A DNA stretch of 64,000 nucleotides from PALSA-612 sp963711315 (lineage in GTDB: Bacteria > Actinomycetota > Thermoleophilia > Gaiellales > Gaiellaceae), in NCBI GenBank assembly GCA_963711315.1, contig CAVQDQ010000004.1, positions 186,001 to 250,000 on the forward strand. The letters run 5' to 3'. Both the position numbers and the translations under genes were made by a program. This document shows positions 8,715 to 16,418 of this stretch, in pieces. Within the stretch, counting starts at the first letter, position 1; each line of letters starts with the position of its first letter. The notes below the pieces were generated by a model. It was not told the origin of the DNA. It made no database searches and was given only the letters and a program-made list of their open reading frames with translations.

Positions 8715-9573
8715 TGGAGAGCGCAGTCGTCTATCCGCGGCGCTTCGCGTCGCTCGTGAAGCTCGAGCACACCGTGTTCGCGCTGCCGTTCGCCTACGTG
8801 GGCGCGTTCCTCGCGCTCGACGAGGTGCCGAGCGCCTCGCAGATCGTCTGGGTGACCCTGGCCATGATCGGCGCACGCTCGTTTGCGATGGCGGTCAACC
8901 GCCTCATCGACGCAGGCATCGACGCGCGGAACCCTCGCACGGCCGGGCGCGAGCTGCCCAGGGGACGCTGCGCACGTGGCAGGTCGCCGTGTTCTGCGCC
9001 GGCTCGCTGGCCGTCTTCCTGCTGGCCGTCTTCAACCTCGACCCCGTCGTGCGCTGGCTGTGGCCGATCCCGGTGGCGATGTTCGTCGTCTACCCGTACC
9101 TCAAGCGCGTGACCTGGCTCAGCCACGCCTGGCTCGGCGCCACGCTTGGTCTCGCGCCGGTGGGCGGCTGGGTGGCCATGACGGGTGAGTTGCCGCTGGC
9201 GGCGTGGTTGCTCGGCGCCGGGGTTGCGGCCTGGGTGGCCGGCTTCGACCTCCTCTACGCGATCTTCGACATCGAGATCGACCGCGCGCAGAGTCTCCAT
9301 TCGTTTCCGGCGCGCTTCGGCGTTCAGGCGGCGTTCTGGGGTGCCCGCGTACTGCATGTCTTCACGGTTCTGCTGCTCGCCTGGGCAGGCGCCGAGCTGG
9401 ACGCAGACGTTTTCTACTGGCTCGGCGTGGCCTCTGTCGCGGTCCTGCTCGCGTACGAGCATGCGATCGTCTCACCCGGCGACCTGCGGCGCCTGAACAC
9501 GGCGTTCTTCACGCTGAACGGCGTGATCAGCATCGTGTTCTTCTGCTTCGTGCTCGCGGACGTGACCCTGTGA
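8714..9573 (+). CDS. UbiA-family prenyltransferase (MqnP-like), one frameshift
   Basis: An integral-membrane aromatic prenyltransferase, probably for menaquinone synthesis. The first metal motif is NRLIDAGIDARN and the second is FDIEIDRAQS, with hydrophobic helices between and after them. The first 80 residues (from 8714) and the rest (from about 8957) are in different frames. The break falls after GRELPRG and before TLRTWQVAVF, so one base seems lost in the G run near 8955. About 287 residues are expected. The relaxed Asp motifs and small size resemble the futalosine-pathway enzyme, but no other mqn gene is nearby. Complex I, also in this window, would feed such a quinone. Confidence 0.83.
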
Positions 9574-10154
9574 TCCGCGCCAGCGGGCTGGCCAAGCGCT
9601 ACGGCGACAAGCGCGTTCTCCAGGACGTGGACTTCGAGCTGCCCCGCGGCGGCTTCTTCCTCGTCACCGGGCCGAACGGCTCCGGCAAGACGACCTTGCT
9701 GCGGCTCTGCGCCGGGCTGGCGGCGCCGACGTCGGGCGAGCTGGAGGTGACCGTCGATCGCGCAGCCATCGGCTTTCTCGGACACGAGCCGCTCGTCTAC
9801 AAGGAGCTGACGGCGCTCGAGAACCTCGACCTCTACGGGCGTCTCTACGCGATCGAGGAGCGGCGCGAGCGGATCGGCATGCTGCTCGAGCGGTTCGGCC
9901 TCTGGGACGCGCGCGGCGAGCTCGTGTCGAGGTTCTCCCGCGGCATGGCGCAACGTCTTGCCCTCTGCCGCTCGCTACTCCACGATCCCGAGCTGCTGAT
10001 CCTCGACGAGCCCTACAGCGCTCTCGACGAGGCGGGCGCCGACCTGCTCGACCGTGAGCTGGCAGAGCTCCGCACCAGCGCCACATGTCTGGTTGCCACC
10101 CACGACCCGTTGCGGCTCGCGGCACTCGCGAGCGGCTCGCTCGCCCTCACATGA
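9570..10154 (+). CDS. ccmA: Haem ABC exporter, ATP-binding protein
   Basis: A 194-residue ABC ATPase with Walker A GPNGSGKTT near residue 33, signature FSRGMAQRLALCRSLL, and Walker B LLILDEPYSALD. Family and neighbours identify it as CcmA of the system I cytochrome c maturation pathway. It powers CcmBCD, which handles haem at the outer face of the membrane. The GTG at 9570 overlaps the prenyltransferase stop, and the end overlaps ccmB by ATGA. Confidence 0.9.
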   Translation: MIRASGLAKRYGDKRVLQDVDFELPRGGFFLVTGPNGSGKTTLLRLCAGLAAPTSGELEVTVDRAAIGFLGHEPLVYKELTALENLDLYGRLYAIEERRERIGMLLERFGLWDARGELVSRFSRGMAQRLALCRSLLHDPELLILDEPYSALDEAGADLLDRELAELRTSATCLVATHDPLRLAALASGSLALT

Positions 10155-10793
10155 GACGGTACTTCCACGACGCGGCGGTGCTAGCGCGAAAGGACATGCT
10201 GCTCGAGCTGCGCGGCCGCGAAACGCTGCCGGCGATGGTGCTGTTCGTCGTCGCCGGGCTCGTCGTCTTCCACTTCGCCGTGCCGACCGAGAATTCGGAG
10301 GACGTCGGTGCAGGCCTGCTGTGGGTCGTGATCCTCTTCACCGCCATGCTCGCGCTCGTGCGGGCGTTCGTGGCGGAGCGCGAGCAGCGAATGATGGACG
10401 GGCTGCTGCTCGCACCGTGCGACCGCAGCGCGATCTGGTTGGGGAAGTCGCTGGCCGTGCTGGCCGTCCTCGCGCTCACCGAGCTCGTGGCGCTGCCGGC
10501 GTTCGCGATCTTCTTCGGTGGGCTCGGCTGGACGACGGTCGCCGGCGTCCTGCTGGCGAACATCGGCATCGTCACCGTCGGCACCCTGCTCGCGGCGATG
10601 GCGTCCGTGACCGCGCTCGCGCGAGCTCCTGCTGCCGCTGCTCTTTCTGCCGCTCGCCATCCCCATCGTCGTCGGCGGCGTCGGCTCCAGCGTGGCCGAC
10701 GACCCCGGCCGCTACCTCGGCTTCCTGGCGCTCTACGACGTCGTCTTTGCGATCATCTCGTGGGCATCCTTTGAGTACGTGGTCTCGGAATAA
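10151..10793 (+). CDS. ccmB: Haem exporter permease CcmB, one frameshift
   Basis: CcmB-type membrane protein with about six hydrophobic segments. The first frame (10151 to about 10622) gives LARKDMLLELRGRETLPAMV, a typical CcmB start, and later EREQRMMDGLL. The second frame carries RELLLPLLFLPLAIPIVVG and runs to the TAA at 10791. One base appears inserted or lost in the GC repeat near 10622. The corrected length of about 213 residues is family-typical. It acts with CcmA and CcmC, and its 3' end overlaps the likely TTG start of ccmC. Confidence 0.85.
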
Positions 10794-11616
10794 CCCGCTC
10801 GTGGCGGCGGCTGCGGTGACGGCGGTGCTCGCCGTCTGCGCGATCGCCCTCGTCGCCTTTTACGCACCCGTCGACCAGGACGGGCTCAACCAGAAGATCT
10901 TCTACTTCCACGTGCCGATCGCCCTGACCGCGTATGCGTGCTTCGGCCTGGGCGCGTTGAAGGGGTTTCTCTACCTCTGGAAGGGCGGCGACGAACGCGA
11001 CCTCGAGAGCTATGTAGCGGTACATCAGGGCGTCATCTTCGGCCTGCTGACCCTCGTCACGGGCTCGATCTGGGCGAAGATCAGCTGGGGACACTGGTGG
11101 GAGTGGGGCGACCGGCAGCTCGTCCTGTTCCTCATCCTCTTCCTCTTCTACTGCGCGTACTTCATGCTCCGCTTCTCGATCGAGCCGGGCCCGCAGCGAG
11201 CTTCGATCACCGCCGTTTTCGCCCTGTTCGGCGTCGTGCTCATCCCGATCAGCTTCCTCGCCATCCGCCTGGCCGAGAGCCTCGTGCATCCCGTGACCTT
11301 CACGCGCGACGGCCCGCAGATGGCCGGCTCGCAGTTCGTGACGTTCCTCGTCTGTCTCGCAGCGATGCTCTCGATCGGGTACACGCTCTACAGGATCGAG
11401 CTGGCCGGCAAGCGCCTGGACGCGCGGCTGCGCGAGCTAAGAGAGCTGCTTGGCGTGACAGCGGAAGAGAAGTACGTCGCGGCGGCGTACCTCGTCGTGT
11501 TCGCCTTCCTGCTGGTCTACGTGCTGCTGATCTCGACGAAGCTCTCGCGGCTCGAGCGCGATGTGGAGGAGCTGACGAGGCTGGTCAGGGAACGCAAGGA
11601 GGCGAGCGGTGGTTGA
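10771..11616 (+). CDS. ccmC: Haem-handling protein CcmC with a CcmD-like C-terminal tail
   Basis: A 281-residue membrane protein. CcmC presents haem to the chaperone CcmE; the tryptophan-rich haem-binding segment is WGHWWEWGDRQL near residues 106-117. About six helices occupy residues 10-220. A seventh helix (AAYLVVFAFLLVYVLLI) and a charged coiled tail (LERDVEELTRLVRERK) follow. These match the shape of the small subunit CcmD, so this looks like a CcmC-CcmD fusion. The likely start is TTG at 10771, inside the end of ccmB; GTG at 10801 is an alternative. Confidence 0.88.
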   Translation: MSTWSRNNPLVAAAAVTAVLAVCAIALVAFYAPVDQDGLNQKIFYFHVPIALTAYACFGLGALKGFLYLWKGGDERDLESYVAVHQGVIFGLLTLVTGSIWAKISWGHWWEWGDRQLVLFLILFLFYCAYFMLRFSIEPGPQRASITAVFALFGVVLIPISFLAIRLAESLVHPVTFTRDGPQMAGSQFVTFLVCLAAMLSIGYTLYRIELAGKRLDARLRELRELLGVTAEEKYVAAAYLVVFAFLLVYVLLISTKLSRLERDVEELTRLVRERKEASGG

Positions 11617-12396
11617 GTTGCTCTTCCTTCCGGCGCTGCTCGGCTACGGCGAGGCAGCGGTTGCGTACGTCGGAGAGGCGTGGCACCCGGGGCGGGCGGG
11701 GAGGCTCGCGACGTGGGGCGTGCGCCTCGGCTGGCTGGCGCAGACGGCGCTGATCGCGGTGCTCTTCGCGCGCAGCGGCGGGTTTCCCTGGGATACGTGG
11801 GCTGGGACGCTCAACCTCTTCGTGTGGCTCGTGGTCGGGATCTATCTCGTCTGGGGCTGCCGCGCCCGCTACCGGCTGCTCGGGCTGACGATCATGCCGC
11901 TGGCCTCTGGACTGCTGCTCGCGGCCTGGCTCGCCGGCGCCGGCGGGTCGCGCGAGGCGGCTGCTTACTCGACGCCGTTCCTCGTCTTCCATGTGGGCCT
12001 CGTGCTCGCGGCCTTCGCGGGCTTTACCGTGGCCGCCGCGATGTCCGGCCTCTATCTCTTCGAAGAGCGCAGGCTCAAGCGGCGGCGCACCGCCTCCGTC
12101 ATCGGGCGCATGCCGTCTCTCGTCACCCTGGACGCGCTCGCGGCGCGCACGGTGCTCGTGGCGCTGCCTGCGCTCGCGGCGGGAGTCGGTCTCGGTCTCG
12201 TCCGGCTACGCGACAGCGGCGGAGGCTTCGACGCGCTCATGGGCGCTTCGTTGCTGACGATCGCGGTCTACGCGGCCTACTGTTGCTCCGCCTCGAGGCA
12301 GGGTGGCGAGGCCGCCGCGCCGCCTACCTTGCGCTGGCGGGGTTCGCCGTCGTCATCGTCGTCCGGCTCGCGCTGCCGCTCGCGCACTTCGCATGA
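11609..12396 (+). CDS. ccsA: CcsA/HemX-type cytochrome c assembly protein, one frameshift
   Basis: An integral-membrane protein of the CcmC/CcmF/CcsA family. Visible landmarks are FPWDTWAGTLNLFVWL, YSTPFLVFHVGLVL and the cytoplasmic FEERRLKRRR. The frame changes near 12283, from TIAVYAA to LLLRLEAGWRGRR. The last helix (LAGFAVVIVVRLALPL) is in the new frame and ends at TGA 12394. Its position directly before hemA matches the HemX arrangement seen in other bacteria, where the protein influences HemA level or haem delivery. The start is GTG at 11609, overlapping ccmC. Confidence 0.8.
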
Positions 12397-13622
12397 GCTC
12401 ACTCAGCCTCATCGGCCTCTCCCATCGCCGTCGCGCCGGTCGAGCTGCGTGAGCGCGTGACGCTCGCCGACGTCGAGGCCGCCGAGCTCTCGCGCCGGCT
12501 GGCCGGTGACGAAGGCGAGGCAGTCTGCCTCTCCACCTGCAATCGCACAGAGATCTATTCAGCGGGCCCCGACGACGCGGACGCTCTGGCGCTGCTCTCC
12601 GAGCGCTCCGGCCTGGAAGTCGACGAGCTGTCCAACGTTGCGTACAGGCTGCACGACGACGACGTCGCCTTGCACCTCTATCGCGTGGCCGCCGGGCTCG
12701 ACTCGCTCGTGCCCGGGGAAGGCCAGATCCTCGGCCAGGTCCGCTCCGCTTTCGACAACGGCGCCGCCGGGCCGCTGCTCGACCGGATGTTCCGTGGCGC
12801 GATTCACGCAGGCAGGCGAGTGCGGCGAGAGACGGCCATCGGCGAGGTTCCGGCTTCGGTGGCGGCTGCCGCCGCTGCGCTCGCCGAGCAGCTCTTCGGT
12901 GATCTGGCCACGTGCTCGGTCATGCTGCTCGGTGCCGGCAAGACGGGCGAGCTCGCGGCGGCCAGCCTCGTCGCGCGCGGTGCTCGCATCGAGCTGGTCG
13001 CCAACCGCTCACCCGAGAAGGCTCGCGAAGTCGCCGCGCGGTACGGCAGTGCGCCCGTCGCGCTTGTCGACGCAGCGGACCGCTTGTCCGAGGCGGACGT
13101 CGTCGTCTCGTCGACGAGCGCCCGGAGCTTCGTGCTCACGCGGGCTGACGTTGAGCCGACGATGCGTGGCAGGAAGGGCAGGCCCCTGTTCTTCATCGAC
13201 ATCGCCGTTCCAAGAGATGTCGATCCCGCCGTCCACGAGCTGGACGGCTGCTACGTCTACGACATCGACGATCTCGAGACGGTGGTCACCGACTCCACGC
13301 CGGGCCGCGCCGGCGAGGTGGCGCGGGCAGAGGCGATCGTGGCCGCCGAGGCCGAGCGGTTTGCCGCGCCTGGAATGCGTCTCGCGACGCGGCTCCAGCG
13401 ATTGCCGCTCTACGAGCGCAGGCCGAGGAGATTCGCACGCAGGAGCTCGAGCGCGCGCGTGGGCGCCTGGGCAGGCTGACGGACGCGGAGCTCAACGTGG
13501 TCGAGTCGATCACCACGCGGATTGTCGACAAGCTCCTACACGTGCCCATGCTGCGGCTCAAGGAGGCTGCGGCCGGCGATCTCGACGACGATGCTGCTTC
13601 GGGTCGGAACCCGCGGCAGTAG
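12393..13622 (+). CDS. hemA: Glutamyl-tRNA reductase, two frameshifts
   Basis: HemA reduces glutamyl-tRNA to glutamate-1-semialdehyde, the first committed step of C5 tetrapyrrole synthesis. The N-terminus SSLSLIGLSHRR starts at ATG 12393. The frame then shifts near 12435 to APVELRERVTLADVE. The active-site region CLSTCNRTEIY (nucleophilic Cys) follows, then the NADPH domain (MLLGAGKTGELAA) and FFIDIAVPRDVDP. A second shift near 13425 leads to the dimerisation tail AEEIRTQELERA and RLKEAAAGD, ending at 13622. About 408 residues are expected. Upstream ccsA overlaps by ATGA, and hemC starts inside its 3' end. Confidence 0.9.
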
Positions 13623-14430
13623 GCTCGCGCTCACGCAGGCCGGTCTGGCAGCCGATCTGCTGCGAGGGCCGGGCGTGGAGGTGGCGCTGGTCCCGATCAC
13701 GACGATAGGCGACCGCGACCGGCGCCAGCCGTTCGGACAGATCGGCGAGCGCGGAGTCTTCGTGAAGGAGCTGGAGGAGGCGCTGCTCGACGGCCGCATC
13801 GACGTCGCCGTCCATTCCGCCAAGGACATGACGTCCACGGACACGTCGGGGCTCGTCGTCGGTGCCTATCCCGAGCGCGAGGACCCGCGGGACGCACTCG
13901 TCGGGGTCGACAGCGTCGCTCCCGGCATGCGTGTGGGGACCGCGTCCGTTCGGCGCCGGGCGCAGCTGCTGGCGCTGGAGCCTTCGCTCTCCATCGAGCC
14001 GCTGCGGGGCAACATCGACACACGGCTACGCAAGCGCTCCGAGCGCGGCCTCGATGCGATCGTGCTCGCCGCCTGCGGGCTCGACCGCCTCGGGCTGGGA
14101 GAGGAGATCGGCCGTCGCTTCGACCCGGAGGAGGTGCTGCCCGAAGCGGGGCAGGGTGCGCTGGCGCTGCAGGTGCGGGCAGGCGAGGAGCATCTCGTCG
14201 GGGCCGCCGAGCACGCGGAGACGCGGAGGCGGGTGGAGCTGGAGCGGGCCTGCGTGGCCGAGATCGGCGGCGGCTGCCTCGCTCCGGCCGCTGCATACCA
14301 CGACGGCGAGCAGCTCGAGGCGCTCGTCGCAGACGAGGACGGCCACTGGATCGAACGCCGTCGCGGGGAAGATCCTGCCGAGCTGGCACGGGAGCTCGTC
14401 GGCATTTCCGAAGCGAGGGCGACGGCATGA
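13591..14430 (+). CDS. hemC: Hydroxymethylbilane synthase (porphobilinogen deaminase)
   Basis: HemC, 279 residues, polymerises four porphobilinogens into hydroxymethylbilane. It begins with RVGTRGSRLALTQ and contains HSAKDM and an arginine-rich stretch, ending in SVRRRAQLL. The dipyrromethane cofactor would attach to Cys229 in EIGGGCLAP. The ATG at 13591 lies 32 bases before the end of the corrected hemA frame. The gene is intact, unlike its neighbour. Confidence 0.95.
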   Translation: MLLRVGTRGSRLALTQAGLAADLLRGPGVEVALVPITTIGDRDRRQPFGQIGERGVFVKELEEALLDGRIDVAVHSAKDMTSTDTSGLVVGAYPEREDPRDALVGVDSVAPGMRVGTASVRRRAQLLALEPSLSIEPLRGNIDTRLRKRSERGLDAIVLAACGLDRLGLGEEIGRRFDPEEVLPEAGQGALALQVRAGEEHLVGAAEHAETRRRVELERACVAEIGGGCLAPAAAYHDGEQLEALVADEDGHWIERRRGEDPAELARELVGISEARATA

Positions 14431-15062
14431 AGGTCGTCATCACGCGCGCGCCCGGCCAGGCGGAGCCGCTCGCTTCCCGCGTAGAGGAGCTCGGGCATGA
14501 AGTCGTCCTTTGCCCGCTGATTCGCATCGACCGGATCGGCGGCGACCCGGTAGAGCTGTCCTCGTACGACTGGGTGATCGTCACGAGCCCCAACGGCGCT
14601 GACGAGCTGCTCAACCGGGCTCGTGGACGGGCGTCCCAGCTCGCCGCCATCGGGCCGGGGACAGCTGCCACGCTCCTGCGGCGCGGCGTCGCCCCCGATC
14701 TCGTGCCGGCCGTCTCCACGCAGGAAGGCCTGCTCGCGGAGATGCCGCGACCTGCGGGCCGGGTGTTGTTCGCTGCTGCGGAAGGGGCGCGCATGGTCAT
14801 CGTCCACGAGCTCGGCGCCGACTTCCTGCCGCTGTACCGGACGATCGAGTTGCGACCGGAGCCGCCGGAGGGAGATCTCGTCGTACTTGCGTCCGCATCG
14901 GCAGCCCGCGCGTTCGGCGCCCTGGGAGCGAATCTGCCCGCCGTCTCCATTGGGCCGCAGACCAGCAGGGCGGCACGAGAGAGCGGCATTCGCGTGCTCG
15001 CCGAGGCGGAGCGCCACGACCTCGGCGGCCTCGTCGACGCGGTCGCTAGGCTCGGAGGCTGA
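14427..15062 (+). CDS. hemD: Uroporphyrinogen-III synthase
   Basis: A 211-residue HemD-family protein that cyclises and inverts ring D of hydroxymethylbilane. The family is poorly conserved, but VVITRAPGQAEPLASRVEELG at the start, VIVTSPNGADELL, and ASASAARAFGAL with SIGPQTSRAARESG are characteristic. It overlaps hemC by ATGA and the next gene by TGATG. It completes a HemA-HemC-HemD set; hemB is not in the window. Confidence 0.9.
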   Translation: MKVVITRAPGQAEPLASRVEELGHEVVLCPLIRIDRIGGDPVELSSYDWVIVTSPNGADELLNRARGRASQLAAIGPGTAATLLRRGVAPDLVPAVSTQEGLLAEMPRPAGRVLFAAAEGARMVIVHELGADFLPLYRTIELRPEPPEGDLVVLASASAARAFGALGANLPAVSIGPQTSRAARESGIRVLAEAERHDLGGLVDAVARLGG

Positions 15063-15871
15063 TGCCGCCCGTCATCACGTTTCTCACGGACTTTGGCGTC
15101 ACCGACGATCTCGTGGGCACGTGTCACGGCGTAATGAAGCGCATCGCGCCGGAGGTCGAGATCATCGACATCACCCATGGCATCGCGCGGCAGCAAGTGC
15201 TGCAGGGCGCGCTCGTGCTGCGCAACACGCTGCCGTACATGCCAGAGGGCGTCCACCTGGCGGTCGTGGACCCCGGCGTGGGCACCGAACGCAAGGCCAT
15301 CGCGGTGAGAAGCGGCGACAGCCGGCTCTACGTCGGCCCCGACAACGGTCTGTTGATTCCGGCTGCAGAGAGGATGGGCGGCATCGCCGAGGCCTGGGAG
15401 CTGACGGAGCCCATGTACAGGCTCGCGCCACTCTCCCGCACGTTTCACGGGCGCGACGTCTTTTCGCCCGCGGCAGCGTTTCTCGCCGGTGGCTTGGCGC
15501 CGGCCGAGTTGGGCCTAGCGCTCGACCCTGACGCGCTCGAACGGCTCGACGTTCCCGTCCCGAGAATCTCGGCGGAGGAGATCGTCGCCCACGTGCTCAT
15601 CGTCGACCGCTTCGGCAACGTGCAGCTCAACCTCATGGCCAGCGACCTCGAGCAGGTCGGGATCGTGCCCGGCACGCGGATCGAGCTCGAGATCGGGCTC
15701 GAGCGGTACTACGCCGTTGCTGCCCGCACGTTCGCGGACGTGGCCCGCGGCGACATCGTGCTCTACGAGGACTCGTACCGGAACATCTCCATCGCGATCA
15801 ACGTCGGTGACGCTGCGTCGGTCATTTCCGCGCGTCCCGGCGATCGAGTTCGCATCCGCGCGCGCGCGTAA
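15062..15871 (+). CDS. S-adenosylmethionine hydrolase (adenosine-forming, DUF62)
   Basis: A 269-residue enzyme of the SAM hydroxide adenosyltransferase family, which uses water to split SAM into adenosine and methionine. Family motifs: FLTDFG, VVDPGVGTERKAI, YVGPDNGLL, TFHGRDVFSPAAA and, in the C-terminal barrel, DRFGNVQLNL and YRNISIAIN. Length matches the family. It overlaps hemD and is the last gene of the long plus-strand run. Why it follows the hem genes is unknown; SAM-dependent steps later in haem synthesis are one possible link (inference). Confidence 0.9.
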   Translation: MPPVITFLTDFGVTDDLVGTCHGVMKRIAPEVEIIDITHGIARQQVLQGALVLRNTLPYMPEGVHLAVVDPGVGTERKAIAVRSGDSRLYVGPDNGLLIPAAERMGGIAEAWELTEPMYRLAPLSRTFHGRDVFSPAAAFLAGGLAPAELGLALDPDALERLDVPVPRISAEEIVAHVLIVDRFGNVQLNLMASDLEQVGIVPGTRIELEIGLERYYAVAARTFADVARGDIVLYEDSYRNISIAINVGDAASVISARPGDRVRIRARA

Positions 15872-15948
15872 AACGTGTTGCCGTGAGGCGCCGGACGTCG
15901 TATGGTTGCCGTGGTGTCGGCGGCACGGTAGCACCGGCCGAGACGCCT

Positions 15949-15989
15949 GCCCCCAGGGAGCTTTCACCCGCTACTTGGGGGCTTCTCTT
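15949..15989 (+). terminator. Possible terminator after the treT-to-SAM-hydrolase run
   Basis: GCCCCCA at 15949-15955 pairs with TGGGGGC at 15976-15982 and is followed by a pyrimidine-rich CTTCTCTT. The loop is 20 bases, longer than ideal. It sits about 80 bases after the SAM hydrolase stop. Confidence 0.4.
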
Positions 15990-15991
15990 GG

Positions 15992-16018
15992 TACGGGTGA
16001 ACCCATGGTTCCCCCGTA
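15992..16018 (+). repeat. Hairpin, copy A
   Basis: A 12-bp stem with a single mismatch and a CAT loop: arms 15992-16003 and 16007-16018. The near-identical structure recurs in copy B with its mismatch moved by one position, so the ability to pair is kept while the sequence drifts. Confidence 0.6.
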
Positions 16019-16105
16019 GGCCCCCTCCTTAGGTGGCATGGTGGGAGGGAAGCGAGCCAGCGCCGCCATGTCGGCGCCGGCGGCGAACCCTGGTGTTGTC
16101 ATGGC

Positions 16106-16111
16106 TAGACT
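16106..16111 (+). promoter_or_regulatory. Possible -10 element of the truncated tRNA copy
   Basis: TAGACT lies 12 bases before the 5' end of the truncated tRNA copy, and the same hexamer sits at the same distance in copy B. No clear -35 is visible. Confidence 0.4.
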
Positions 16112-16122
16112 GACCGAGGCCT

Positions 16123-16169
16123 GGCGAGGTAGCTCAGTCGGTAGAGCACCCGGCTGAACCCGTGGTGTC
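16123..16169 (+). pseudogene. Truncated tRNA-Phe (5' half)
   Basis: These 47 bases match the acceptor 5' strand, D arm and anticodon arm of the intact tRNA downstream. The anticodon region reads CCCGGCTGAACCCGTG, one base shorter than CACGGCTGAAAACCGTG, so the loop is damaged. The sequence then runs into the second repeat unit, with no T arm or acceptor 3' strand. It cannot make a mature tRNA. Confidence 0.8.
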
Positions 16170-16173
16170 TTGG

Positions 16174-16200
16174 TACGGAGGAACCCATGGTTCCCCCGTA
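16174..16200 (+). repeat. Hairpin, copy B
   Basis: Arms 16174-16185 and 16189-16200 form a 12-bp stem with one mismatch and a CAT loop, matching copy A. It lies directly after the truncated tRNA copy. Confidence 0.6.
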
Positions 16201-16291
16201 TGCCCCCTCCTTCGGCGGTGGCATTCCGGAAGCGAAGCGAACCAGCGCCGCGCATGTCGGCGCTGGCGGCGGGCCTGTGAGCGACCCTGGC

Positions 16292-16297
16292 TAGACT
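16292..16297 (+). promoter_or_regulatory. Possible -10 element of tRNA-Phe
   Basis: TAGACT ends 11 bases before the first base of the tRNA. This fits a short 5' leader removed by RNase P. It is conserved with copy A at 16106-16111. Confidence 0.45.
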
Positions 16298-16308
16298 GAC
16301 CGACGCCT

Positions 16309-16381
16309 GGCGAGGTAGCTCAGTCGGTAGAGCACACGGCTGAAAACCGTGGTGTCGCCGGTTCGATTCCGGCCCTCGCCA
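16309..16381 (+). tRNA. tRNA-Phe (anticodon GAA)
   Basis: A complete cloverleaf of 73 bases ending at discriminator A16381. Acceptor GGCGAGG pairs with CCTCGCC. The D arm is GCTC...GAGC, and the anticodon stem CACGG/CCGTG encloses CTGAAAA (anticodon GAA). The T arm is GCCGG TTCGATT CCGGC. CCA is not encoded; ATC follows. It reads phenylalanine codons UUC and UUU. Confidence 0.97.
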
Positions 16382-16418
16382 TCTTTCCTCCGCTTGTGTG
16401 TCGGTAGCCTCCGGCGCC

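Larger units (their letters stand above)
15987..16355 (+). repeat. Diverged tandem duplication of a tRNA-Phe unit (two copies, about 183 bp)
   Basis: Unit A (15987-16169) and unit B (16170-16355) share the same order. Each has CTTGGTACGG plus a hairpin, CCCCCTCCTT, AGCG(A)ACCAGCGCCG-like sequence, CATGTCGGCGC, CTAGACTGACCGA, then the 5' part of tRNA-Phe through GTGGTGTC. The first and last blocks are nearly identical, the middle has diverged, and the offset is 182-186 bases. Only unit B continues into an intact tRNA 3' half. This looks like a tandem duplication that broke inside the tRNA gene. Confidence 0.8.

Noticed and set aside
16123..16169. A second functional tRNA-Phe
   Set aside because: It lacks the T arm and acceptor 3' strand, and its anticodon arm has lost a base.
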